From UBA937 sp031549725 (lineage in GTDB: Bacteria > Spirochaetota > Spirochaetia > Treponematales > Breznakiellaceae): a stretch of DNA of 64,000 bases. The stretch covers positions 53,399 through 117,398 of the forward strand of contig JAVBPH010000032.1 of assembly GCA_031549725.1 (NCBI GenBank), written 5' to 3'. The notes below the pieces were generated by a model. The model did not search any database, was not told where the DNA came from, and was given only the letters and a program-made list of their open reading frames with translations. Positions 50,999 through 58,917 of this stretch are shown here, piece by piece. Made by a program: the position numbers and the translations under genes. Each line of letters starts with the position of its first letter. The stretch's first letter is position 1.

Positions 50999-51874
50999 AT
51001 GGGAAATAAGAAAAAAGATAAACTTAGAAGTCAATCGCAGCTTGGATTGATAATATTCCGTTTTAAAAAAAATAAACTTGCCTGTTTTTCGGTGATCTGC
51101 CTTGGATTAATTGCCCTGGCAATTCTTACGGCTCCGCTTTATATGGATTACAACAAAGCCATTAAACAGGATATTTCGATCAGATTCCAAAGTCCAAGCC
51201 TGGATCATCCTTTCGGTACCGATCTTTTTGGAAGGGACCTTCTTGCCCGGGTAATATATGGAGGGCGTATTTCCCTGTTTGCAGGATTGGCAGTTATCTT
51301 TTTTTCTTTTCTTTTCGGAGTCCTTATTGGCTCCTTAGCAGGATTCTACGGCGGAAAGGTTGATCAAATACTGATGCGGTTTGTTGATATTTTTATGGCG
51401 GTTCCCACAATATTTCTTGCCATGGCAATTGTTACAGCGTTAGGCGAGGGGCCTGTAAACCTGGTTATTGCATTTGTAGTGTGTAACATACCAAGTTACT
51501 CCCGGATAGTACGTTCTTCAACTATGACATTGAGAAATATGGAATATGTGGAAGCCGCAAAATGCTGCGGTACAAGCAAATTCCGTATTATTCTGAAACA
51601 TATTATTCCGAATGGAATAGGACCGGTTATTGTTACAGCGACAATTTCACTGGGTACTGCAATTTTAAGTATTTCATCGTTGGGTTTTCTGGGACTTGGA
51701 ATATCCCCGCCCACACCCGAATGGGGTACATTGCTTGCGGATAACCGGTTTTACATAAGGTACTATCCGTACCTGGGAATACTTCCGGGAATCGCAATTA
51801 TTTTAACCGTGATGTGTGTTAATTTTATTGGTGATGGGCTTCGTGATGCGCTTGATCCAAAAATGAAGAAGTAA
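50999..51874 (+). CDS. dppC: peptide ABC transporter permease DppC
   Basis: A 291-residue permease. It has a longer polar N-terminus and an EAA loop MEYVEAAKCCGTSKFRIILK. HPFGTDLFGRDLLARVIYGG before the second helix and ISSLGFLGLGISPPTPEWG near the C-terminus are family hallmarks. I chose ATG 50999 over the TTG at 50975, because the reading before it is a non-conserved tail. The gene is followed by dppD after 12 bases. Confidence 0.93.
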   Translation: MGNKKKDKLRSQSQLGLIIFRFKKNKLACFSVICLGLIALAILTAPLYMDYNKAIKQDISIRFQSPSLDHPFGTDLFGRDLLARVIYGGRISLFAGLAVIFFSFLFGVLIGSLAGFYGGKVDQILMRFVDIFMAVPTIFLAMAIVTALGEGPVNLVIAFVVCNIPSYSRIVRSSTMTLRNMEYVEAAKCCGTSKFRIILKHIIPNGIGPVIVTATISLGTAILSISSLGFLGLGISPPTPEWGTLLADNRFYIRYYPYLGILPGIAIILTVMCVNFIGDGLRDALDPKMKK

Positions 51875-51886
51875 AGGTAGATGTAA

Positions 51887-52867
51887 ATGTCCAAATTGCT
51901 GGAAGTGAATGATTTATACGTGAATTACAATACCGATGAAGGTGTGGTTCATGCGTTAAATGGACTGAATTTTTCTCTTGAAAAAGGCGAGAGTGTAGGG
52001 CTGGTGGGTGAAACCGGCGCGGGAAAAACGACCCTTGCATTGAGCATAGTTAGATTACTGCCGGACGTGGTGGGAGAAATAACATCCGGCAGTATTACAT
52101 ATGATGGAAAAGACCTGTTCAAACTTTCAAAAAAGGAAATCAGGAAAATCCGCGGGGAAAAAATATCCATGATTTTCCAGGACCCTATGACCAGTCTTAA
52201 TCCTACAAAAACCGTGGGTAAACAACTGCGGGAGGTTCTTGATTTACATTTCAAAAATTTAAGCTCCGCTGAAAAAAAGGAAAAAGTAGACAAAATGTTT
52301 CAACTGGTTGGTATAATGCCGGAACGCCAGAATGAGTATCCTTTTCAGTTTTCCGGCGGGATGAAACAGCGTATTGGGATAGCCATGGCGCTCATAGCTG
52401 AACCGGAACTTATCCTGGCGGATGAGCCCACCACCGCATTGGATGTTACTATTCAGGCACAAATATTGGACCTGATGCGGAAACTTCAGGAAGAATTCAG
52501 TACTTCCATGTTGTTAATTACCCATGATCTGGGTATTGTGGTGGATATCTGTACAAAGGTAGCGGTAATCTACAGCGGACAAATAATAGAAAGCGGAACC
52601 ATAGAAGATGTTTACGCCAAGATACATAATCATCCCTATACCGAGGGGCTTTTTAAATGTATTCCGGACATAAAAACTAATGTATCCCGGCTTAACCCAA
52701 TTCAGGGTAATATGGCTGATCCGGAAAATCTTCCGGTGGGCTGTAAATTCTATGACCGGTGCAATTACCGGACCGATAGATGCGCCCAGAAGGAACCTGG
52801 TTTTTATACCCATGGAACCCACGGAATAAAGTGTTACAAATTTGAGAATGGATGGGGAGAAGAATAA
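51887..52867 (+). CDS. dppD: peptide ABC transporter ATP-binding protein DppD
   Basis: A 326-residue ABC ATPase. Walker A is GETGAGKTTLALSIVRLL, the signature FSGGMKQRIGIAMAL, Walker B LILADEPTTALDVTIQAQIL. The C-terminal oligopeptide extension carries CKFYDRCNYRTDRCAQKEP, with four Cys that often bind an iron-sulfur cluster in DppD and OppD. ATG 51887 follows GTAGATGTAA. The stop codon is one base before dppF. Confidence 0.95.
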   Translation: MSKLLEVNDLYVNYNTDEGVVHALNGLNFSLEKGESVGLVGETGAGKTTLALSIVRLLPDVVGEITSGSITYDGKDLFKLSKKEIRKIRGEKISMIFQDPMTSLNPTKTVGKQLREVLDLHFKNLSSAEKKEKVDKMFQLVGIMPERQNEYPFQFSGGMKQRIGIAMALIAEPELILADEPTTALDVTIQAQILDLMRKLQEEFSTSMLLITHDLGIVVDICTKVAVIYSGQIIESGTIEDVYAKIHNHPYTEGLFKCIPDIKTNVSRLNPIQGNMADPENLPVGCKFYDRCNYRTDRCAQKEPGFYTHGTHGIKCYKFENGWGEE

Positions 52868-52868
52868 T

Positions 52869-53819
52869 ATGGCTGCTCCTATTATTGAAACAAAGGGACT
52901 GAAAAAATATTTTAAGGTTTCAAAAGGGCTGCTTCATGCGGTGGACGATGTGGATCTTTCTATTAATCCTGTTGAAACTTTAGGTGTGGTTGGTGAATCA
53001 GGCTGCGGGAAGTCAACCTTGGGAAGAGTTTTATTGGGACTTTTGGGCGCCACCGAAGGTAAAGTTTTATACAACGGGGAAAGTATTTTTGATAAAAGGG
53101 GAAAGAAAAAAGACTTTATTTATAATGAAATGCAGATGATCTTTCAGGATCCGTTTTCTTCTTTAAATCCCCGGCTTTCAATCAGGGATTTAATTGCAGA
53201 GCCGATTATTGTACGAAAAACACTGCAGGGTAATACGGAAATTAAGAACAAGGTACTTGAATTGATGGATTTGGTTGGGTTGTCAAAACGGTATATCAAT
53301 ACCTATCCCCATGAACTTGACGGGGGAAGGCGTCAGCGGGTTGGCATAGCCCGGGCCCTTGCCCTGGATCCAAAATTTATTGTCTGTGATGAACCTGTCT
53401 CAGCTCTGGATGTTTCCATCCAGGCCCAGATATTAAATATTATTATGGATTTGCAGGAAAGCAAGGGCTTGGCCTATATGTTTATAACCCATAATCTTTG
53501 TGTGGTTAAACATATCAGCACAAACATTATGGTCATGTATATGGGAAAGGTAGTTGAGTATGCTTCAAAGCAAAAGCTTTTTGAAAAACAGCTTCACCCC
53601 TATTCCCAGGCTCTGCTTTCTGCTATACCGCTTCCTGAACTGCGAAAAAACAAGGAGAGGATAATACTGACCGGTGAAGTTACCAATCCGATTAACCCAA
53701 AACCCGGATGCCGTTTTGCGCCCCGGTGCAAGTATGTTTCTGAAAAATGTACGAACCAGGAAATACCGTTGATTGAGATTGAAGAAGGACGCAAAGTTGC
53801 CTGCACGCTTTATATGTGA
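52869..53819 (+). CDS. dppF: peptide ABC transporter ATP-binding protein DppF
   Basis: A 316-residue ABC ATPase paired with DppD. Walker A is GESGCGKSTLGRVLLGLLG, Walker B FIVCDEPVSALDVSIQAQI. The signature region reads HELDGGRRQRVGIARAL, where LSGGQ has become LDGGR; the same change is seen in some other DppF-like proteins, so it may be a subfamily trait. The C-terminal CRFAPRCKYVSEKC also supplies cysteines. ATG 52869 has GGGGAG upstream and is one base after the dppD stop. The operon then ends at a family C hairpin. Confidence 0.92.
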   Translation: MAAPIIETKGLKKYFKVSKGLLHAVDDVDLSINPVETLGVVGESGCGKSTLGRVLLGLLGATEGKVLYNGESIFDKRGKKKDFIYNEMQMIFQDPFSSLNPRLSIRDLIAEPIIVRKTLQGNTEIKNKVLELMDLVGLSKRYINTYPHELDGGRRQRVGIARALALDPKFIVCDEPVSALDVSIQAQILNIIMDLQESKGLAYMFITHNLCVVKHISTNIMVMYMGKVVEYASKQKLFEKQLHPYSQALLSAIPLPELRKNKERIILTGEVTNPINPKPGCRFAPRCKYVSEKCTNQEIPLIEIEEGRKVACTLYM

Positions 53820-53944
53820 GGATTAGTTTGTAATGCCGTTCAAGGATATGGGTCCCAGAATTTAGAAAAATCTTCAAAGCAGATAAACAATTGGTATCCC
53901 TGCGGAAATTATCAATAAAAAATATCCGGCGGATTATTCATATG

Positions 53945-53986
53945 GGGAACCTCTAAAAACCCGGATGGATTTTTAGAGGTTTTTTA
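53945..53986 (+). terminator. terminator of the dpp operon (family C)
   Basis: GGGAACCTCTAAAAA pairs with TTTTTAGAGGTT, followed by more T residues, 125 bases after dppF. Confidence 0.75.
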
Positions 53987-54233
53987 TAATCAAGTAAGTT
54001 AATTAGCTGAGTCGACCGGTTAGGATAATTGCTGGAATTTATTTCGTAAATCGTTTGTCAAATAATATCTGTGCTTCACAGGTGGTTCGACCCTTCGACA
54101 GGCTCAGAACAAGGAGCCCCAACCACCGGGAGTTTTCAGTCCCGATAGGGCGAATAGATCTTCGAAGAAATAAATAATATCAGATGAGACCTTTAGCAAG
54201 TATTTGATATTGATACTATATCGCCACCAGAAT

Positions 54234-54374
54234 CAACAACCCCGCCGCAAGTAACGGGATATGTTGGTTCTGTAGAGTAAGTATTAAATGCGGTTTTCAT
54301 ACACGAAAAACAATTTCTTTGTTGCTTCAAAGAATCGCCCTAAAGAGCGTGTATTAAACCCGCCGGCGAATAAA
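54234..54374 (-). repeat. Family A element, copy 8
   Basis: On the minus strand: TTTATTCGCCGGCGGGTTTA, an inner hairpin with CAACAAAGAAATTGTTT, TGAAAACCGCATTTAATAC, TACTCTACAGAACCAACA, and a terminal hairpin. It ends about 185 bases before the end of the DGR-like gene. Confidence 0.85.
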
Positions 54375-54432
54375 AAGACCGCGGGAAAAATTATGTTCAA
54401 CAACTTTCCGGCGGCCGCTTCCATATTTCCCT

Positions 54433-54459
54433 GATGATCCGTAATGTTCTTGGATCATC
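54433..54459. other. hairpin beyond the DGR-like gene
   Basis: GATGATCC and GGATCATC pair with an 11-base loop, about 100 bases past the stop codon. There is no T-run, so it is not a clear terminator. DGR target genes often have a hairpin downstream of the variable region, but with a shorter loop. Confidence 0.4.
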
Positions 54460-54557
54460 GGTTATGTTTTTTCTATGTCGGAAATATTTTGAAATGGATT
54501 GTTACCGCTCTTCCCGGTTTCCGAAACCAAACCGGAATCTCTGAAATCAGATGATGC

Positions 54558-55757
54558 CTATACCGCGTCACAGGCGAGGCGGGAACCGATGTGCACGTTC
54601 ACCTTCCAGGGCTGATCGTCCGGGTTGATAGCCCGGGGGCCGCAGTACGCTCCCCTGTGCCAGTGCCCGCCTGCGGCAAAGGCCACAAAGCCGTCTGTTT
54701 TCCAAGCGTATATCTGGCCCATACCGGGGCCGAGTTGATCATAGTATGTCCATGTGCCGGTTCCGGTATCATGGCGGTTTGAATAATCCGAAAGCCATTC
54801 CCATAGATTGCCGGTGGTATCCACCACGTTTTTGGCGCTGATTGCATAGGGTTTTATCCCGGACTGGGGATCATAAGCGCCGGTGTCCGGATTGACCCGG
54901 CATCCGGTCCTGGCCCGGATGAGGTTGGTTGTCCTGCACCATCCGTAATTATCCGCGTTGTCCTCACCCTGGGGAGCCCCATATGCGGCGGCGAGCCACT
55001 CCCGGTATGAGAGAAGCCGCATTCCGGCCCGGTCCGCCAATTCCACAAAATTATACTGGCAAAGCCCCTCAATACCGGAAACCGGAGGCCGGCCATATCT
55101 GCTTTGTAATTCACCTTCGGCGACATGAACAAGGTTTGTTCCATTCATAAATGTAAAGGCAGACTTTGCACTGGCCTGGTAAATGGAGACCCAAATTTGG
55201 CCGACCTTGACCAGGCCGCCGAATAGGGTTTTCGGACGATTTTTAAGATCCCATACGGAATTCGGGATAACACCCAGGGTGACATTGTCCTGCCATTTGG
55301 TCCCGGAATTCCCGAATTTATTTCCTGCGGAATCAATGGGAACCCATAAACCGTCATCACTTACTTTCCGGATAGAACCGTAATGGAAGCCGCCAATTTT
55401 TCTTGAATTTCCTGCGCTGAAACCATTTGGGAAGGTCCCGTTTTTTGAACATACAATTTGAGGATTCTGACCGGATAAACAGAGATAAATTGAATAATCC
55501 GTACCGGGTTCAAGCCTGCTTCCTGTATCCAGATTGAGCGCCGGATCAATATCAATATCCTCTTTATTCGGCATCTGGAACCAGTTTTCTCCATTAAATA
55601 ATTCAATGGAACATCCCGCTTTGATTTTTAATTTATTTTCGGTATAGGAAAAGGGGAGTATCTTTTCAATAAAAATATCCCCGGGACATTTAAAATTTCC
55701 ATTCTCCGGTATAGTTTCGATGGATGCCGGACTACTGTCGTTTAATAACCTGAACAT
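54558..55757 (-). CDS. Mtd/TvpA-like C-type-lectin protein, probable DGR target
   Basis: A 399-residue protein. The N-terminal part (about 1-150) is beta-rich, with SRKIGGFHYGSIR as in tail-type tropism proteins. The C-terminal part has a C-type-lectin/formylglycine-enzyme fold: MRLLSYREWLAAAYG, then NVVDTTGNLWEWLSDYSN, and the last 45 residues with AFAAGGHWHRGAYCGPRAI and VNVHIGSRLACDAV. This ending is like the variable region of Bordetella phage Mtd and of Treponema TvpA, in which AAC codons of a template become NNC codons. The putative variable positions here use CAC, AGG, TAC, GAC, GAT and CAG codons. No reverse transcriptase, template or Avd gene is in the window. The start overlaps the stop of the upstream small gene by one base (TAATG). 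Confidence 0.85.
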   Translation of the reverse strand: MFRLLNDSSPASIETIPENGNFKCPGDIFIEKILPFSYTENKLKIKAGCSIELFNGENWFQMPNKEDIDIDPALNLDTGSRLEPGTDYSIYLCLSGQNPQIVCSKNGTFPNGFSAGNSRKIGGFHYGSIRKVSDDGLWVPIDSAGNKFGNSGTKWQDNVTLGVIPNSVWDLKNRPKTLFGGLVKVGQIWVSIYQASAKSAFTFMNGTNLVHVAEGELQSRYGRPPVSGIEGLCQYNFVELADRAGMRLLSYREWLAAAYGAPQGEDNADNYGWCRTTNLIRARTGCRVNPDTGAYDPQSGIKPYAISAKNVVDTTGNLWEWLSDYSNRHDTGTGTWTYYDQLGPGMGQIYAWKTDGFVAFAAGGHWHRGAYCGPRAINPDDQPWKVNVHIGSRLACDAV

Positions 55758-56035
55758 TACTTGAGCCCTCCTATTAAGCTGTTAATTTCCGCTTCGGTAA
55801 AGCCCAGGCGCTTCATCTCGCAGTCCGGGTCCGGTACTAAAACATAATCTTCCTGGGTTTGTTTCTCCGGGAGTTTGCTTTTACTGGAATCTTTTAAGAC
55901 CATCATGTTGGTATTTGATTTGAGGCTCTCAAGTTTGGCAATCATCATTGTCTTGTCTGTCCCGGTCGATTTCACAAAATCGACCGCATTGAGATAGTCC
56001 TGCTTTGTACGCAGTTCATTTGGAAACCCTATCAT
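55757..56035 (-). CDS. small protein coupled to the DGR-like gene
   Basis: A 92-residue protein with no signal peptide. It begins MIGFPNELRTKQDYLNAVDF and contains a basic and lysine-rich middle (KDSSKSKLPEKQTQED), then an acidic C-terminus (MKRLGFTEAEINSLIGGL). I do not recognise a family. The stop codon TAA shares a base with the start codon of the Mtd-like gene, so expression of both is linked. It could be a chaperone or an adaptor for the Mtd-like protein, which is inference only. The ribosome-binding site GGAGATGG stands just upstream. Confidence 0.7.
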   Translation of the reverse strand: MIGFPNELRTKQDYLNAVDFVKSTGTDKTMMIAKLESLKSNTNMMVLKDSSKSKLPEKQTQEDYVLVPDPDCEMKRLGFTEAEINSLIGGLK

Positions 56036-56057
56036 TTTGCGCCATCTCCTTAATAAT

Positions 56058-56093
56058 GGGCACTTCTAAAAATTTCAATTTTTAGAAGTGCCC
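56058..56093. repeat. family C hairpin upstream of the DGR cassette
   Basis: GGGCACTTCTAAAAATT and AATTTTTAGAAGTGCCC form a 17-base-pair stem with a two-base loop. This is the longest perfect member of the set. Confidence 0.75.
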
Positions 56094-56136
56094 TAATTAT
56101 ATCTGCTGCTTCCGGTTCTAAAGAAGAGCCGTTTGT

Positions 56137-56248
56137 CCGCATGCGGGTTTAATGCCCCTGAACAAATCATTTGTTCAGGGGCATTAAACCCGCTACAGTC
56201 CTTACCTTACAGAACCAACATACCCCGCCTTCAGGGCGGGGTTGTTTA
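56137..56248 (+). repeat. Family A element, short form, copy 9
   Basis: GCGGGTTTAATGCCCCTGAA and TTCAGGGGCATTAAACCCGC are exact inverted repeats around CAAATCATTTG. CCTTACAGAACCAACA and a GC-rich hairpin CCCCGCCTTCAGGGCGGGG follow. The inner variable module is the shortest of all copies. Confidence 0.88.
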
Positions 56249-56293
56249 TCCGGAAGTCCGATTTAAAACCCCACGGATTGCCATGGAGGAGGT

Positions 56294-57400
56294 TCATTTT
56301 TTTGTATCTTTTTTGCCGCCTGATTTTACTGCGGTGTTTACCCACTTATGGGTCTCGGATGATTCGGTAACCTTTGTTATTAATTGCTGCGCCCGGAAAC
56401 CATCCGCCAGATCTGCGGCCAATCCATCTCCGCAGCCATTTAGTATGTCAAAAAACGACTGCATCTGTTCTGATTGGAATTCCGCGGGGATGTCCAGCAA
56501 AGTATAATTATAACTCTGGGTATAGGGCTTCCCAATACATACTTCAATGGTATCCTTAAGGTCCTTATCATTCAAAGTGTAGATAACAGCCCCCTTGGTG
56601 CCATATATTTGAATGCGCTGGTAGTTCTTCCTGCCAATACAGCATTTGCTGATTGTAAAAACTCCGGAAGCACCCGAATTAAATTTCGTCATCATATGGC
56701 AATAGTCATCGGTGGTTACTTCCCTTTCTTTTTTAGTAACCGGGTCCGGGCGTTTTTTAATTATGTTTTCGGTGGTGGCGCAAAGGCTGTCATAGTCTAA
56801 TCCGGTCATGAAGGTCACTAAATCCATTACGTGGCATCCTAAATCGTAAACCACACCGCCTCCGGCAACATCCTTCTGGAAGCGCCAGAAAGTCGGCAGT
56901 GAGTCCGGACGAAGGTCGTAATCCTGAATATATTCGGTGTACACATGAAGAACGTCACCAATTACACCGCTTTTTACAATGTGTCTTGCATAACGCGCCG
57001 CTGATTTAAAACGGTAGGTAAAACATACCATATGCTTAAGCTTCTGTTTCGTCACTTCCTGATATAATTTTTTAACTTCCTCGTCATTTACTCCCACGGG
57101 TTTTTCAATTGCAAAGGGTATCTTCTTCTTTAAAGCTGCTAATGCAATCTGCACATGGGTATTATTCGGTGTGCAAATACTTACCGCATCGACCAAGCCG
57201 CTATTAAATAAATCCTCATAGTTGGTAAAACAGTTTTTTTCCGGGATGTTCAGGAGTTTACTTTTTTCTTTTAAAGAATTTTCATTTGTGTCACAAATTG
57301 CCGTAAGCTCCGCATCGGGGCTGGCCTTTATTCCATTATAATGGCGATTAAAAATTAGCCCGGCGCCCACAATCCCCATTCTGATTTTTTTCTTTTCCAT
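56294..57400 (-). CDS. Gfo/Idh/MocA family oxidoreductase
   Basis: A 368-residue NAD(P)-dependent dehydrogenase. The Rossmann fold starts IRMGIVGAGLIFNRHYNGIK. FAIEKPVGVNDEEVKKLYQE carries the EKP motif, and HMVCFTYRFKSAARYARHIV contains the family's RF residues. Catalytic-type residues are in YDLGCHVMDLVTFMTGLDYD. It probably oxidises a sugar or inositol-like substrate. It is the last gene of a minus-strand catabolic group. The stop codon TGA lies within a 15-base sequence also found at 9875. Confidence 0.92.
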   Translation of the reverse strand: MEKKKIRMGIVGAGLIFNRHYNGIKASPDAELTAICDTNENSLKEKSKLLNIPEKNCFTNYEDLFNSGLVDAVSICTPNNTHVQIALAALKKKIPFAIEKPVGVNDEEVKKLYQEVTKQKLKHMVCFTYRFKSAARYARHIVKSGVIGDVLHVYTEYIQDYDLRPDSLPTFWRFQKDVAGGGVVYDLGCHVMDLVTFMTGLDYDSLCATTENIIKKRPDPVTKKEREVTTDDYCHMMTKFNSGASGVFTISKCCIGRKNYQRIQIYGTKGAVIYTLNDKDLKDTIEVCIGKPYTQSYNYTLLDIPAEFQSEQMQSFFDILNGCGDGLAADLADGFRAQQLITKVTESSETHKWVNTAVKSGGKKDTKK

Positions 57401-57819
57401 GATAAATCCTTCCTTATAGTAATATAGTAAACGTTAAGCCCTTACCGGGCCATCCCATGTATTGCTTTTCTTGTCCCCAAAAAGGGGACATCCCTGCCGG
57501 AACGGGGATCCCAACATGTATATCCGTCATCAATTTGAAGAGCAGAGTTGGAATGTAATAATTACTTAAAATATTATAAACCTGAATTGTAATCATGTCA
57601 ATAAAATTAATCCGGACAAAAGGCTGGTGTGACTCGAAACAATAATCCGGCCAAAATTACAAAGGTTCCTGCCACGGGGGAGGAACCTTTGGTGTTGGAA
57701 ATAAGAATCAAAAAAGAAAACTAATTCAGGAGTTTCAAATCTTATTAAAAGATGAAGGAAAAAGACGAGGAAAAATCCTTGCCGGGTATGCGTCGATGAT
57801 TAGATGCAGCCATTGGCCT
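57401..57819. other. 419-base gap with hairpins
   Basis: TGTCCCC-AAAAA-GGGGACA stands at 57472-57490 and CAAAGGTTCCT/AGGAACCTTTG at 57660-57691. The second lies after galM and is probably its terminator. The first may be in the leader of the dehydrogenase gene. No gene is seen. Confidence 0.6.
57660..57691 (-). terminator. terminator-like hairpin after galM
   Basis: CAAAGGTTCCT and AGGAACCTTTG are exact inverted repeats around a 10-base loop, on the minus strand 130 bases past the stop of galM. The T-run is short. Confidence 0.5.
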
Positions 57820-58866
57820 TTACCAGTCAAACTCAAACACTGTTTTTTCGCGGTAGTCCCTGTCGGGGCCGAAAATTGCGGAGGGGAAACTGCTCTGGTT
57901 GGGGGAATCGGGGAAATGCTGGGTTTCAAGACAGAGGCCTCCGTTTTTTTTGTAAACCGAACCGATTTTCCCTGGTACAGAGCTGAGCATATTCCCCGTG
58001 TATACCTGGACCCCCGGCTGGGTGGTGAATCCCATCATGGATCTTCCGGTGAAGGGTTCGCGGAGTTCCCCGAAGGGCCTGAGTTTTCCCGGCTCCCCGT
58101 CGACAACAAAACAATGATCGTAACCCCCCGCACCGGTTTGGAGCAGCTCCTGAATATCCCTGCCCAGGACCTTGGGATTTTTAAAATCCAGGGGAGTGTT
58201 TTCGGTGGGAAGAATTTTTCCCGTGGGAATGAGCGACTCGTCCACATCAATATATGAAGAACAGTACAGCTTAAGCTCGGCGGATAGGACGTCCATGCCC
58301 CGGCTTTCTCCGGCCAGGTTAAAATAAGCGTGGTTGGTCAGGTTTACAGGACAGAGCGTATCAACCTTCGCCTCATAAATGGCCACCAGTGCATTTGATT
58401 TGGTAATGCCGTAGGTTACCGCAGCCTTGAGGTTTCCGGGATATCCTTCATCCCCGTCGGGACTTATAAGCTCAAAACGTACAAAAACCCCGTCCTGCTC
58501 TTCGTAGGCATCGGCTTTCCATAGCAGTCTGGAAAAACCTATTCTGCCGCCGTGGAGGGAGTTTTCGCCCTTGTGTTTATAAAGGGAATATTCCTTCCCT
58601 CCCAGGGAAAATTTTGCGCCGCTGATGCGGTTGGCATAGCGCCCTACGGTTACCCCGAAAAAACTGTTGTTGTTCACATAACCGTCAAAGGAACTGAAAC
58701 CCAGGAGAACATCGTCTGTTCCGTGGGCCCGGGAAGGAACCTTCAGGGATGTCCAGGCGGCTCCCAGGGTGGAAAGCGAAAGGGACAGATCCCCGGTTTT
58801 AAGCGTATAAAGATGGACCTTCTTTCCGTTGGAAAGAAGGCCGAAAGTCCTTTTGGAAAATTTCAT
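57820..58866 (-). CDS. galM: aldose 1-epimerase (galactose mutarotase)
   Basis: A 348-residue mutarotase that interconverts the anomers of aldoses. Features are FFGVTVGRYANRISGAKFSL (the RYANRI element), SLHGGRIGFSRLLWKA with His, LTNHAYFNLAGES with the catalytic His, and the acidic residue near the C-terminus (YTGNMLSSV). It sits between an aldo/keto reductase and a Gfo/Idh gene, which suggests a sugar-catabolic unit. The start is ATG 58866. The last residues are VFEFDW. Confidence 0.93.
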   Translation of the reverse strand: MKFSKRTFGLLSNGKKVHLYTLKTGDLSLSLSTLGAAWTSLKVPSRAHGTDDVLLGFSSFDGYVNNNSFFGVTVGRYANRISGAKFSLGGKEYSLYKHKGENSLHGGRIGFSRLLWKADAYEEQDGVFVRFELISPDGDEGYPGNLKAAVTYGITKSNALVAIYEAKVDTLCPVNLTNHAYFNLAGESRGMDVLSAELKLYCSSYIDVDESLIPTGKILPTENTPLDFKNPKVLGRDIQELLQTGAGGYDHCFVVDGEPGKLRPFGELREPFTGRSMMGFTTQPGVQVYTGNMLSSVPGKIGSVYKKNGGLCLETQHFPDSPNQSSFPSAIFGPDRDYREKTVFEFDW

Positions 58867-58917
58867 AGCACTCCCGATGGTTCCAAATAACTGACTTTTG
58901 ATGTACGTCTTTTTTGG

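Larger units (their letters stand above)
53820..54557. other. 738-base gap with three repeats
   Basis: It contains a family C hairpin with T-run (53945-53986), a GC-rich CCCTTCGACAGGCTCAG block (54090-54107) and a family A copy (54234-54374). An 8-bp hairpin with loop of 11 (54433-54459) lies just beyond the DGR-like gene. No gene is supported. Confidence 0.7.

Noticed and set aside
54433..54459. DGR cruciform beyond the variable region
   Set aside because: The stem is only 8 bp with an 11-base loop, unlike the short-loop hairpins known; kept only as a low-confidence feature.
2006..56248. CRISPR array
   Set aside because: The repeats are long, in both orientations and thousands of bases apart, without regular spacers or cas genes.
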